Of a DNA stretch of 64,000 nucleotides, positions 53,976 through 62,272 are shown piece by piece. Within the stretch, counting starts at the first letter, position 1. Every line of letters begins with the position of its first letter. The stretch is from NCBI RefSeq assembly GCF_004208415.1, contig NZ_CP035758.1, positions 7,812,001 through 7,876,000 of the forward strand, given 5' to 3'. The position numbers and the translations under genes were made by a program. This stretch comes from Ktedonosporobacter rubrisoli. GTDB taxonomy: Bacteria > Chloroflexota > Ktedonobacteria > Ktedonobacterales > Ktedonobacteraceae. The notes below the pieces were generated by a model. It was given only the letters and a program-made list of their open reading frames with translations. It was not told where the DNA came from and did not search any database.

Positions 53976-54471
53976 GATAGCAGAAAGGCTACAGCCCTTG
54001 AATTTGCACCGAACCATGTAGCTGTCCCGTGATGGAGAAGATAAGGGCTGCTAGCTTTAGCTTCTGTAAAAGTGTGATCTTGTCAGGGGCGAAGGCCGCC
54101 TCTCTCATAATTCCTGCAAAATGAGGCCTGGTTCACTGTGAAGACGATTATTTGTGAAGACGGCGTGGAGAACGTTTGCTGAGAGAGGCTGTTCGAGTTT
54201 ATAGCTTAACCATAGGCTTCTTCAGATATGCTCCCCTTTGCCCCCTTAATCTCCCACAGCCCTAAATTTTATTGCCCATTGGCAGAGATATTTATAAATA
54301 GTGTAATAGCGGTTACTTCCCACAATTGGAGAAACACTATTTTCTTACCGTAATTGTAGCATAGTTGTCAATAGCTTCACACCGTGCATATGGCCGATTT
54401 TTTTCGGTTCATTTTCGCCTATACTTCTTGTTGAATACGTCAATTTATCTTGAGAAAGGAAAAGCTAAAAG
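53976..54471. other. Intergenic region, no gene seen
   Basis: About 500 bp without a supported gene. AGCCCTT (about 53993) and AAGGGCT (about 54044) could form a long-range stem after the hydrolase stop. The right half (54240-54450) is A/T-rich; TTGTCA at 54365-54370 with a poor TATGGC 18 bp on is the best promoter guess for the next gene. Confidence 0.35.
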
Positions 54472-55299
54472 ATGACCACGAATAACTCAGCTCAACCGCC
54501 TGACCTGAACGAAGAGGTACGCGAAATCTGGGATCGGAATGCCGCCTTCTGGGATGAGAAAATGGGCGAGGGAAACGATTTCCAACGCATCCTCGTTGCT
54601 CCTGCCTGCGAGCGCTTGCTCAATTTGCAGCCTGGCGAGCGCGTGCTGGAGATTGCTTGCGGCAATGGAGTTTTTGCGCGCCACCTGGCCCGCCTTGGCG
54701 CTCAGGTCCTGGCTACTGACTTTAGCGCCTCCTTGCTTGAACTTGCACGCGCGCGCTCTGTCGAGTATGCTGAGCGCATAGAGTATCAAAGCTTAGACGC
54801 TACAAATGAGGAACAGATCGTGGCGCTGGGAAAAGGGCGCTTTGATGCGGCGGTCTGTAACATGGCGATCATGGATATGGCCGAGATTGAGCCCTTGATG
54901 CGCGGGATTCGCCAGGTCGTCAAGCCCGGTGGTCGCTTCATCCTCTCGCTTTGCCATCCTTGTTTCAACAACACCGGCTCGATTCTCAGCGTCGAGGATG
55001 CCACGGTCAATGGCGAGATCGTCACCACCTATGCTGTTAAGACGACGACGTATCTGCACAATGTTCCGACAAAGGGCGTGGCCATGATTGGGCAGCCCGT
55101 CTCTCAGTACTACTTCGATCGTCCATTGCATGTGCTCTTCAATGCCTGTTTTCGCTCTGGCATGGTTCTGGACGGCCTGGAAGAGCCAGCCTTCAATCAT
55201 CCGCACGATGGCTCAAAAGCCGGCAGCCTGGTTGTAAGCTGGACATATTATAAAGAGATTCCACCAGTACTGGTGGCGCGCCTGCGCATTCCCGCCTGA
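54472..55299 (+). CDS. Class I SAM-dependent methyltransferase
   Basis: 275 aa. Motif I is VLEIACGNGVFARHLA (about residues 61-76), then QVLATDFSASLLELAR (acidic ribose-binder in ATDFS), DAAVCNMAIMDMAEIEPLM, and VKPGGRFILSLCHPCF. It resembles the other methyltransferase in this window (22009) in its post-motif region (xLSxxHPCF), but the two are only distantly alike. An N-terminal segment (about 1-45; WDRNAAFWDEKMGEG) is typical of UbiE-like and Smt-type enzymes. It methylates a small molecule, identity unknown. AGAAAGGAAAAG precedes the ATG. Confidence 0.87.
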   Translation: MTTNNSAQPPDLNEEVREIWDRNAAFWDEKMGEGNDFQRILVAPACERLLNLQPGERVLEIACGNGVFARHLARLGAQVLATDFSASLLELARARSVEYAERIEYQSLDATNEEQIVALGKGRFDAAVCNMAIMDMAEIEPLMRGIRQVVKPGGRFILSLCHPCFNNTGSILSVEDATVNGEIVTTYAVKTTTYLHNVPTKGVAMIGQPVSQYYFDRPLHVLFNACFRSGMVLDGLEEPAFNHPHDGSKAGSLVVSWTYYKEIPPVLVARLRIPA

Positions 55300-55330
55300 G
55301 AGGAGCCGAGCAGGCCTGGCGCAATCCCGG

Positions 55331-55362
55331 TAGCCAGGGAGTGGTCCGACCACTCCCGGCTA
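55331..55362 (+). terminator. Long stem-loop after the methyltransferase gene
   Basis: TAGCC, a one-base bulge, GGGAGTGGT (55337-55345), loop CCG, ACCACTCCC (55349-55357), GGCTA. The stem is 14 bp with one bulge, 32 bases after the stop. A T-run is lacking. Confidence 0.5.
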
Positions 55363-55560
55363 TATGGCCGGCATTTATAGGGCTTTACAGCTTTGCAAGC
55401 TCCTTGAAGCTCTCGGCTACGGCAATGTCCACATTCCCGCTAAGCTGGCCGCGCTGCTCGTATTAAACAGCGTACGTAGTTTTCTTTCCCTTCGTGCTCA
55501 CCGGCATTCTTTAACTTATTAGTTTTTATTTCTATAGATTTTAAAGAACATCGAATGCTT

Positions 55561-56286
55561 TTACTGATAATATGCGGGGAGCTTCTTCAGAGTTGGCCAT
55601 TGTTGGCCGTCGTGCCCAAAGATGATCAAGGCGGCCTGTTCGTGCTCGGCGACCTCGATCAGCTTGCGCGCTCCCGCCCTTACCAGCTCGCCATCTTGAT
55701 CTTCGTCAAATGGGCGAGGCTGGCGATCAGGCCTGAAGTCGCCCTGGTTCAGTACGGCATCGATGGTCAGCAGCACAGAGCCAAGTTCGGGCAGGTGCAC
55801 CAGTACCGATTGATGGCCACGAATATGGCCGTGGGTGGCCAGCAGCTTGAGGCCGGGCAGTAGTTCAGTATCCCCATCGACAAGCCGATAGCGTAAGGCG
55901 GAATGGTCCCATAGCGGGCGTCCTGAAGCAAAGCGCTCATAGCCGCTGCGAGCCAGCTCATAATGCTCGCGCTGCACAATCAGTTCGGCATTGGTGAAGG
56001 TCGAGTGCATCCCAACATGATCGAGATCAAAATGCGTGCAGATGAGCATCTTGATCTCTTCTGGGCGCACATTGAGGAGCGCAAGCTGTTCAACGACATT
56101 TTGATGCAGCTCTATATTAGGCAGCGATAGCCCTTCTGGCCAGCCTGTATCGATCAGGATATACTTGCCATCGCTTAGCTGAATAAGATAGCAGGGATAA
56201 GGGATAGGCCATGGCATATCCGCTGCGTGTCTTGTCGCAACTTGCATAAGATAGAGCCGCTGCGGCAGAGCTGTTTGACTGCTCAT
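55561..56286 (-). CDS. Metallo-beta-lactamase-fold lactonase-like hydrolase
   Basis: 241 aa. Metallo-beta-lactamase fold of the N-acyl-homoserine-lactonase group: YILIDTGWPEG, then the metal motif CTHFDLDHVG (His85-x-Asp87-x-Asp89-His90, where the usual second His is Asp), THGHIRGHQSV (His about 152), LTIDAVLN (bridging Asp about 172) and FGHDGQ (His about 224). The H-x-D-x-D-H variant is found in part of this family and implies a mixed metal site. AHL-like lactones are the expected substrates but other lactones or esters are as likely. It starts 40 bases after the MerR gene, so they form an operon. Confidence 0.82.
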   Translation of the reverse strand: MSSQTALPQRLYLMQVATRHAADMPWPIPYPCYLIQLSDGKYILIDTGWPEGLSLPNIELHQNVVEQLALLNVRPEEIKMLICTHFDLDHVGMHSTFTNAELIVQREHYELARSGYERFASGRPLWDHSALRYRLVDGDTELLPGLKLLATHGHIRGHQSVLVHLPELGSVLLTIDAVLNQGDFRPDRQPRPFDEDQDGELVRAGARKLIEVAEHEQAALIIFGHDGQQWPTLKKLPAYYQ

Positions 56287-56325
56287 ATATTAATTTCTCC
56301 TCAGAATTCTTTCTTCAGCCCCTCT

Positions 56326-56724
56326 CTATTCGGGACTGAAATTACCCTGGTATTGTTCGTAGAATTCAAGCTTTTGTTGCACCATTGTTAGCAAGCTATC
56401 AAGATTGCGTCGCTGTTCATAGAGTCGCTGCTGATGGTGCTTGAGGAGCGCAACGCGTTTCTCTGCTACGTTTGCAGGGATCGTCAGGCCTTGCTGGTAG
56501 CGTTCAAGCATACAGCCATCCTCTAAGAAAGCCGAAATGTCTTCTAGCGACATCCCCGTTTGCTTGAGCTGGATCAGAAAGCGCAGGAACTCTACATCTG
56601 CTTCGCTAAACTCCCGGATTCCATGTGCCCCCCGCTTGATTGTGGGCAGTACCCCGATTTTCTCATAAAAGCGGATCGTGTAAGCTGATAGACCTATTTG
56701 TTCGGCTACTTCTTGAATTGTCAT
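56326..56724 (-). CDS. MerR family transcriptional regulator
   Basis: 132 aa. A MerR HTH opens the protein (TIQEVAEQIGLSAYTIRFYEKIGVLP, then RGAHGIREFSEADVEFLRFLIQLKQTGMSLEDISAFL), followed by the dimer coiled coil (ERYQQGLTIPANVAEKRVALLKHHQQRLYEQRRNLDSLL). It has no large effector domain; one Cys (GCMLERY) could be a metal or thiol sensor, though a single Cys is few for MerR metal sensors. The frame is open to 57036, but ATG 56724 has AAGGGGA 6 bases upstream and starts exactly at the HTH. It reads the 19-bp-spacer promoter just upstream and drives itself and the lactonase. Confidence 0.86.
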   Translation of the reverse strand: MTIQEVAEQIGLSAYTIRFYEKIGVLPTIKRGAHGIREFSEADVEFLRFLIQLKQTGMSLEDISAFLEDGCMLERYQQGLTIPANVAEKRVALLKHHQQRLYEQRRNLDSLLTMVQQKLEFYEQYQGNFSPE

Positions 56725-56758
56725 ACTCAATCCCCTTGCTCGCGCAAAAGCTATAGAG

Positions 56759-56789
56759 AGTATAGTCCTTAGAGCCAGCTCTAAGTCAA
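56759..56789 (-). promoter_or_regulatory. MerR-type promoter with 19-bp spacer
   Basis: On the minus strand, TTGACT (56789-56784), 19 bp, consensus-like TATACT (56764-56759). The spacer holds a perfect dyad, CTTAGAGC / GCTCTAAG with a 2-base centre (56768-56785). Start near 56752, giving a leader of about 28 bases. Confidence 0.8.
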
Positions 56790-57048
56790 GGGTAGATTGC
56801 GCCGATAACATGCCTTGGTCAGGCAAGCAACTGTCACCTTTTCGCCGCTTCACACCTGTATTCCTCATTAGTATAAATGCAAGCAAGCGACTATTGGGCG
56901 CATGAGTATGACAGAAAGAGAAAAGTGAGTTATGCCTGGTTTCCTGGCAAGGTTGGTTTGTGGCTTGCGCAATGAGCGAGATGAGTGTTACATCCAGGGC
57001 GTGAATAGCTTGCGTCTCGGTTTGCCTGGAATACAAAGGAGATGAGGA

Positions 57049-57498
57049 TTGGAAGAGTTTCTCAAAATCTGGACGGGGTATCTAGCCTCAGGGGTGGAGG
57101 CCGTTGCAGGACTGCTTATCGCCCTGGCGGCACTACAAGCAGTTGTGCGCGGGCTCTGGCTCTTCTTCAGCAGCAACCGAGAGTTGCGTCAGAAGCAGGA
57201 GCCATTGACCGAAAATATTCGCTTGCGCCTTGGGCGTTGGTTAGCTCTAGCTCTGGAATTTGAGCTGGGCGCTGATATCTTGCGCACGGCCATTGCCCCA
57301 ACCTGGGCTGAGATTGGGCAGCTGGCGGCGATTGCAGCTATCCGAACCGGCCTTAACTACTTTCTTCAGCAGGAGATTGACCGCGCGGCTAGTCGCCATC
57401 CCGATATAGCCTTGCAAAGCCAAACGCCCTCTGCGCCTGCGCAATTAGATGCTCATCTGGATGCCATGAGCGAGAAGATCAAACATGAGCCTCATTAA
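57049..57498 (+). CDS. DUF1622 membrane protein
   Basis: 149 aa. The DUF1622 core is clear: one N-terminal membrane segment (about 8-35; GVEAVAGLLIALAALQAVVRGLWLFF), then ENIRLRLGRWLALALEFELGADILRTAIAPTWAEIGQLAAIAAIRTGLNYFLQQE (about 55-110). A short hydrophilic tail follows. The family has no assigned function; it often sits in pairs. The TTG at 57049 has AAGGAG 7 bases upstream. The next gene overlaps its end by 14 bases. Confidence 0.86.
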   Translation: MEEFLKIWTGYLASGVEAVAGLLIALAALQAVVRGLWLFFSSNRELRQKQEPLTENIRLRLGRWLALALEFELGADILRTAIAPTWAEIGQLAAIAAIRTGLNYFLQQEIDRAASRHPDIALQSQTPSAPAQLDAHLDAMSEKIKHEPH

Positions 57499-57808
57499 TC
57501 TTTTCAACTTCTCTCTCTGGGCGGCTTTGATCGAGTTTGCCGGAGCATTGATCGTTGTCGGTGCTATCCTGCTGGCTCTGTTGATAATCGTGCGAACTGG
57601 CGATACCGAGAAAGCACGCTACCTGGTTGCCAGCGGCGTGATCACTGCGCTGAGCTTTAAGCTGGCCAGTGCCCTGCTCAAGACCTTACAGTTGCATACC
57701 TGGCAGCAGATCTTGCTATTCACTGCCATTCTCGTTCTGCGCACTGCTCTCAAACGCTTTTTTATGTGGGAACAAGCACAACTGAGGCGGGTGCAGAAAC
57801 CTGACTAA
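57485..57808 (+). CDS. Second DUF1622-like small membrane protein
   Basis: 107 aa, about three membrane helices. Its core, TALSFKLASALLKTLQLHTWQQILLFTAILVLRTALKRFFMWEQ, aligns in pattern with the DUF1622 segment of the preceding gene (helix, polar turn, helix, aromatic end), so it is probably a paralogue. It overlaps the upstream gene by 14 bases, consistent with translational coupling, and a hetero-oligomer is plausible. Confidence 0.72.
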   Translation: MSLINLFNFSLWAALIEFAGALIVVGAILLALLIIVRTGDTEKARYLVASGVITALSFKLASALLKTLQLHTWQQILLFTAILVLRTALKRFFMWEQAQLRRVQKPD

Positions 57809-57826
57809 GAGTCCTTTTTCTCTCTA

Positions 57827-58018
57827 TTGATCTTGTTGTATTCTATTGTTGCGCCCGTTGCTGCGGTTGGGACCATTTTCTTCACCCTGATCTATTCGCC
57901 GTTGTCTCAGGTGACTGCCGCGCAATGGGCTTTTGTGGTTGGGGGTCTGACCATTCTCTGTCTGGGCCGTGGTGAGCCTGTTTGCCAACAGCGAGGGACC
58001 GGCAAATATGACTGAAGA
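57827..58018 (+). pseudogene. Two-helix membrane protein split by a frameshift (or sequence error)
   Basis: From TTG 57827 one frame gives a first membrane helix and the start of a second (YSIVAPVAAVGTIFFTLIY...WAFVVGGLTIL). After about 57955 this frame turns into unlikely residues ending at 58015, while the +1 frame continues the second helix as SVWAVVSLFANSEGPANM and stops at 58018. Removing one base near 57955 restores a plausible protein of about 63 residues. It lies 18 bases after the DUF1622-like gene and has no ribosome site of its own. Confidence 0.4.
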
Positions 58019-58088
58019 AAATAGAGCTTGATCAGCGTGTTTTTATTGTTATCCTTTGTTTCTATGGTGTATTTATGAGGATTTGCTG

Positions 58089-59717
58089 ATGCCAAAGCTA
58101 GAACAAGAAACATCCTTCCGGAGCCAATTATCTTTTTGGGAGGCGATAGCACTTTCCATTGGCATTATGGCCCCCACGGCGGCTATGGCTCTCAATGGCG
58201 CGCTCGCGGCCGGAATCACGGGTAGCGCGGTTCCGCTGGCTTTCCTACTAGCGACGGTGGCCGTTGGGTTAACCAGCTTTGCCTTTATCCAGTTTAGTCG
58301 TTATTTTGCCCACAGTGGTTCGTCCTATGCTTTTAATGGCATTGCCCTGGGACCACGGGCAGGCTTTTTCTCGGGCTGGGCGCTGCTGGGAACCTATCTG
58401 GCCTTCACAGCAGCATCGATCGCTGAGGTGGGTAGCTTTTTTCAGGCTTTGCTGGCCGATTTCCAGATGCAGGCAGGCTGGCTCCCCTTTGCCGTCATCG
58501 CTGGCGTGTGTATCTGGCTGCTTGCCTATAACGATATTACGCTCTCTACGCGCTTGACGCTTGTGCTGGAGGGCCTGTCTGTCTTCTTGATACTGATCAT
58601 CGCGGGGGCGATTTTGTTTAAAGGGGGCGCGAGTGGACATTTGACGCTTGTGCCGTTCATTCCCGATGGTGCGCAACTGAGCCTGGTTGGCTCAGCGGCT
58701 GTCTTTGGCTTCCTCTCCTTTGCGGGCTTTGAGGGTGCAGCCACGCTGGCGGAAGAGACGCGCAATCCGCGCCGGACTATTCCTATAGCCATGCTTACGG
58801 CTGTGGTTGGCACAGGGCTGTTTTATACGCTGGTTACCTATGCGCAGACAGTTGGCTTTGGAACCGATGCGGCAGGAATCAAGGCCTTTGCGGCTTCCAC
58901 GGCTCCTCTTGGCGAATTGGGTCAGCATTATCTGGGTGGGGTGATGGCAACTTTGATCAATGCCGGAGCTGTGGTGAGCGCCTTTGCCAGCGCGCTTGGT
59001 ACGGCTACGGCGGGGGCGCGCTTGCTATTCTCGCTGGGACGTGATGGCTTTATCAGCGAGCGCCTGGGCACGACGAGCCGCCGGACTGGCTCTCCCTACC
59101 TGGCCCTGGCGGTGATTATGGTGATTGCCTTTGCTGTTGTGCTGGTCTGGAGCACGGCACCGGAGATCAATGGCGCTACACTCTTTGGCTATCTTGGTTC
59201 TATCGGGGTCTTTTTGATCCTTGTGGCCTATATCCTGACCAACGTGGGAGCGCTGCGTTTCTTTATGGTGCGCCGTCTGTGGAGCTGGCAATGGTGTATT
59301 CCGGTGGCGGCTCTCCTCGTGCTGCTCTATACGCTCTATAGCAATATCTATCCTGTGCCGGCGCCGCCTAACAATCTCTTCCCCTACGTAGCCCTGGTCT
59401 GGCTGCTCATTGGTCTGGGTATTATCATTGCTAGCCCAGCTCTGGCCCGGCGCATTGGTAAGAGCCTGGAGGAGCAGGAGGGCTTTAGCAAGGCGCGGGA
59501 AGCGAGAGAAGCCGCGAGCGGTGAGGCCGAGACGAATGCCGCTGAGGCGGCAAACACAACGCAGGTGGCGACCAGGGCCGGGGTGGTGGAAGAGAGACAG
59601 CCAGAGGCAAAGACCCGCAAGCCGCAGAGCGCGGCCGATGAGGCTGCTACGCAAGGTGCAGCAGATGCGGATGAGGCGAGCGCCGATGCAGCTGGAGATA
59701 GTGAGAGCGAAAGCTAG
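58089..59717 (+). CDS. APC-superfamily amino-acid/polyamine permease
   Basis: 542 aa. Twelve hydrophobic helices in the first ~470 residues with APC-family motifs: LSFWEAIALSIGIMAPTAAMALNG in helix 1, SYAFNGIALGPRAGFFSGWALL in helix 3, and FLSFAGFEGAATLAEETRNPRRTIP, a strongly conserved APC signature, in helix 6. It moves amino acids or amines across the membrane by proton or exchange coupling. The tail (about residues 465-541) is an Ala/Glu/Asp-rich low-complexity stretch of about 75 residues, unusual for the family. The ATG at 58089 is chosen over 58056 because GAGG precedes it by 8 bases and helix 1 starts at the family-normal distance. Confidence 0.88.
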   Translation: MPKLEQETSFRSQLSFWEAIALSIGIMAPTAAMALNGALAAGITGSAVPLAFLLATVAVGLTSFAFIQFSRYFAHSGSSYAFNGIALGPRAGFFSGWALLGTYLAFTAASIAEVGSFFQALLADFQMQAGWLPFAVIAGVCIWLLAYNDITLSTRLTLVLEGLSVFLILIIAGAILFKGGASGHLTLVPFIPDGAQLSLVGSAAVFGFLSFAGFEGAATLAEETRNPRRTIPIAMLTAVVGTGLFYTLVTYAQTVGFGTDAAGIKAFAASTAPLGELGQHYLGGVMATLINAGAVVSAFASALGTATAGARLLFSLGRDGFISERLGTTSRRTGSPYLALAVIMVIAFAVVLVWSTAPEINGATLFGYLGSIGVFLILVAYILTNVGALRFFMVRRLWSWQWCIPVAALLVLLYTLYSNIYPVPAPPNNLFPYVALVWLLIGLGIIIASPALARRIGKSLEEQEGFSKAREAREAASGEAETNAAEAANTTQVATRAGVVEERQPEAKTRKPQSAADEAATQGAADADEASADAAGDSESES

Positions 59718-59804
59718 AGCTGGCAGGCTAAAGGGGAAAGCCTTGGCGTCGTGGCGAGCACCATTCGAGCGGCGCCCAGGCCCTCAAAAATTAGGAATTA
59801 GCCC

Positions 59805-59858
59805 TTGACAAAACAAAATTTTCTTGCTAACATTCATTTAATGAACACTTATCAGTAA
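59805..59858 (+). promoter_or_regulatory. TetR promoter with operator downstream of the -10 box
   Basis: TTGACA (59805-59810), 17 bp, TAACAT (59828-59833). Just after it TAATGAACACTTATCAGTAA (59839-59858) matches 17 of 20 bases of 60576-60595 upstream of the next gene; it has TGA...TCA imperfect symmetry. A further palindrome, TTCATTTAATGAA, spans 59833-59845. Confidence 0.65.
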
Positions 59859-59889
59859 GTGAGAGATAGGACAAGGAGGACAGGGTTTG

Positions 59890-60534
59890 ATGGCGAATAT
59901 GACAAGTGCAGAACGCATGCGCCAGGGCACGCGCAAGCGACGCGAGCAGCAAAAACAGGAGCTCTATCATGAGATTCTTAGTGCCGCTGCCGAGCTGCTT
60001 CTTGAGCGGGGCTACGAGCAGTTTTCCTTGCGCCAGGTGGCCGAGCGAATCGGCTATTCCGCCGGCACTATCTATCTCTACTTCAAAGATAAGGATGAGG
60101 TGCTTTTCAAACTGGCTCAGGATTTCTACGCGCGTTTTGGACGGCAACTGGCCGCAGCATTTAACAGCGAGAGCGAGCCTATGGCCAGAATCCTTGCGGG
60201 TGGGCGTGCCTACATCAGCTTTGGCGTACACAATCCTGTCGCGTATCAATTGATGTTTATGCAGTTCGGCGAATTTAAGGCGCGCATAGAAAACAATGCG
60301 GGAAGACCAGCCGGGCCAGATCCGTTTGATCTGTTGCGAGAGGAGGTTCGCAAAGGGATCGATGCCGGCCTCATCCGGCGGGAAGACCCCAATGCCATAG
60401 CCGACGCGCTGAGGTCTTGCGTGCATGGCATGGTGGCTTTTGCTATTCAAATCCATAGCGATGATCAGCCGCGCATCGAGGCGATGACTGAGATCGCTTT
60501 GCAAATCTTGATCGATGGGCTCAAGCCTCGCTAA
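59890..60534 (+). CDS. TetR family transcriptional regulator
   Basis: 214 aa. The N-terminal TetR HTH reads YHEILSAAAELLLERGYEQFSLRQVAERIGYSAGTIYLYFKDKDEVL (about 24-70); the helical ligand domain (about 85-210) is typical in length and includes NPVAYQLMFMQFGEFKARI and ADALRSCVHGMVAFAIQIH. ATG 59890 is used; AAGGAGG ends 10 bases upstream, and TTG 59887 (7 bases) is an alternative. Operator pairs upstream of itself and of the DUF2306 gene suggest it represses both. The ligand is unknown. Confidence 0.88.
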   Translation: MANMTSAERMRQGTRKRREQQKQELYHEILSAAAELLLERGYEQFSLRQVAERIGYSAGTIYLYFKDKDEVLFKLAQDFYARFGRQLAAAFNSESEPMARILAGGRAYISFGVHNPVAYQLMFMQFGEFKARIENNAGRPAGPDPFDLLREEVRKGIDAGLIRREDPNAIADALRSCVHGMVAFAIQIHSDDQPRIEAMTEIALQILIDGLKPR

Positions 60535-60575
60535 AGCTCCAACCTGTAAGTTTTTGGCTCATTTTTTTTGTGTAG

Positions 60576-60595
60576 TAATGAACGCCAATCAGTAA
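60576..60595 (+). promoter_or_regulatory. Second TetR operator, upstream of the DUF2306 gene
   Basis: TAATGAACGCCAATCAGTAA matches the operator at 59839-59858 in 17 of 20 positions. It lies 42 bases after the TetR stop and 117 before the DUF2306 start. No other gene fits in 60535-60711. Confidence 0.6.
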
Positions 60596-60711
60596 ATAAT
60601 ATGCAACCATTAAATGAAATAGGGATAGTGCGAAGGCTGCTGAGGTAGTCATTTAGTTACTTTTGAGATGAAGAGCAGACATTTCTATTCTTGATATGCT
60701 AGGAGAAAATC

Positions 60712-61428
60712 ATGGCACAACTGGTACGTCGCATAGGCTGGGGCCTGATGGCTTTGCTGGCGATCGGCATCGCACTTGCATTCGCTGCTCCCTACCTGTC
60801 CCTCAATTCGGCAGTGAGTAGAATCCCTTTGAATCCTGCTGTAACACTTCACTTTCCGATCCTGGTAATTCATGCGACCACGGGCGGCCTGGCACTCGTG
60901 ATCGGGCCGTTCCAGTTTTTGAGGCGCCTGTTCGCGAAGCGGCCAGCGCTGCATCGTACGCTAGGGCGCATCTACCTGATCTGTATCCTGCTAGGCGGAC
61001 TGGCGGCGCTCTTCTCGGCTCTGGTCTCTACCAGCGGCTTTGTCGCACAGTTCGGCCTGGGATTCCTCGCGATCATCTGGCTCTACAGCGCCTATCGCGC
61101 GTATGAGACAATTCGCAAGGGACATATTCAGCTTCACCGCATCTGGATGAGGCGTAACTATACCCTTACCTTTGCAGCTGTCATTTTTCGGCTCTGGCTG
61201 CTGGTTGGGGCGCTTCTGCTCCGCATCCCCTTTCATGCGGTCTACGATACGGCAACCTGGTTTTCCTGGATCTTGCCACTGCTGGTTACTGAGTGGTTTA
61301 TCAATCAGCAGCTCTTGCAAGCGCTGGCCGTGCGGGGACGACACGCTGTCCAGCTTCCTGCCGTGGAAAAGAGCCAGCTTCTTGCCAAAGAAAAGAGCCT
61401 TGAGCCGGTGCTGAGCATTAAGGGATAA
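60712..61428 (+). CDS. DUF2306 membrane protein
   Basis: 238 aa with six to seven membrane helices. The DUF2306 pattern is seen: FPILVIHATTGGLALVIGPFQFLRRLFAKRPALHRTLGRIYLICI (His in helix 2 and the HRTLGRIY motif), QLHRIWMRRNYTLTFAAVIFRLWL (second HR motif) and WFSWILPLLVTEWF. The paired His-Arg motifs recall ferric or haem-linked membrane proteins, but function is not assigned. GGAG precedes the ATG. It is probably repressed by the TetR protein encoded before it. Confidence 0.83.
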   Translation: MAQLVRRIGWGLMALLAIGIALAFAAPYLSLNSAVSRIPLNPAVTLHFPILVIHATTGGLALVIGPFQFLRRLFAKRPALHRTLGRIYLICILLGGLAALFSALVSTSGFVAQFGLGFLAIIWLYSAYRAYETIRKGHIQLHRIWMRRNYTLTFAAVIFRLWLLVGALLLRIPFHAVYDTATWFSWILPLLVTEWFINQQLLQALAVRGRHAVQLPAVEKSQLLAKEKSLEPVLSIKG

Positions 61429-61573
61429 ATCGACAAACCTGTTATTCCTCTCCAGGCGCCTTGTCAATCTGGCTACCCTCTTCAACAGGCTTGAGGGGCT
61501 CGCTGACAGGCTCCTGCACACTTGATAGGTGAGCACGATGGAGGCGATTAGTGTTCAGGGGGCGGAAAGATGA

Positions 61574-62272
61574 TCAGGTCAGGCCCAGCTCTCGCGCCTT
61601 TAAGGCAGCCTGGGTACGGTCGCGCACTCCTAACTTGCTCAAAATACTGCTAAGGTGATTCTTAACAGTTCCCTCGGCTAAAAATAGCTCTTCCGCGATC
61701 TGCTTATTAGGTTCTCCTCTGGCCACCAGGGCCAGAATTTCCCGCTCGCGCTCGGTCAAATGCTCGACGTCGGATGAGCGGGTTCCCAATGGTGGTAGCT
61801 CCTGAGCAATGGAGCGGCGCCCCCTGTTCTCGGCGGTGAGGGTGGCAAAGACTTTGTGCGCGATATCGGGTTGAAGTAACGTCTGGCCCTGGGCAGCCGT
61901 GCGAATCGTCGCCGTGAGTTGCTCGGAAGTTGCGTCTTTGAGCAGATAGCCCAGGGCTCCAGCATGCAAGCCGGCGTGGATAAGCTCGACGTCATCGAAG
62001 GTGGTAAGAATGACAATATGAACATTTGGCCAGCGCGCTTTGATCTGCTTGGTGGCCGTAATGCCATTCATGCGGGGCATGCGAATATCCATGAGTACGA
62101 CATTGGGTGGTCTCTGTTGCGCCGCTAAGCGTTCAATGATGGCGAGGCTGTCTTCGCCGTCGTGAGCTGTATCCACTATTTCAAAGTCGGCTTCCATCTC
62201 CAGGAGTTTGCGAAATCCTTCGCGTACCAGGGTCTGGTCATCGACAATCAATATCCGAATTGCTTTGGTCAT
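61574..62272 (-). CDS. NarL/FixJ-type response regulator
   Basis: 232 aa. Receiver domain 1-125 with acidic pair Asp11-Asp12, phosphorylation site Asp62 (VVLMDIRMPRMNG), Thr in ILTTFDD and Lys in LLKDA. LuxR-type HTH at the end (about 170-230; LTEREREILALVARGEPNKQIAEELFLAEGTVKNHLSSILSKL). The gene overlaps the kinase gene by four bases (ATGA), so the two are translated together and form a cognate pair. Its likely target includes the extended -10 promoter of its own operon, which has a 16-bp palindrome upstream. Confidence 0.93.
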   Translation of the reverse strand: MTKAIRILIVDDQTLVREGFRKLLEMEADFEIVDTAHDGEDSLAIIERLAAQQRPPNVVLMDIRMPRMNGITATKQIKARWPNVHIVILTTFDDVELIHAGLHAGALGYLLKDATSEQLTATIRTAAQGQTLLQPDIAHKVFATLTAENRGRRSIAQELPPLGTRSSDVEHLTEREREILALVARGEPNKQIAEELFLAEGTVKNHLSSILSKLGVRDRTQAALKARELGLT

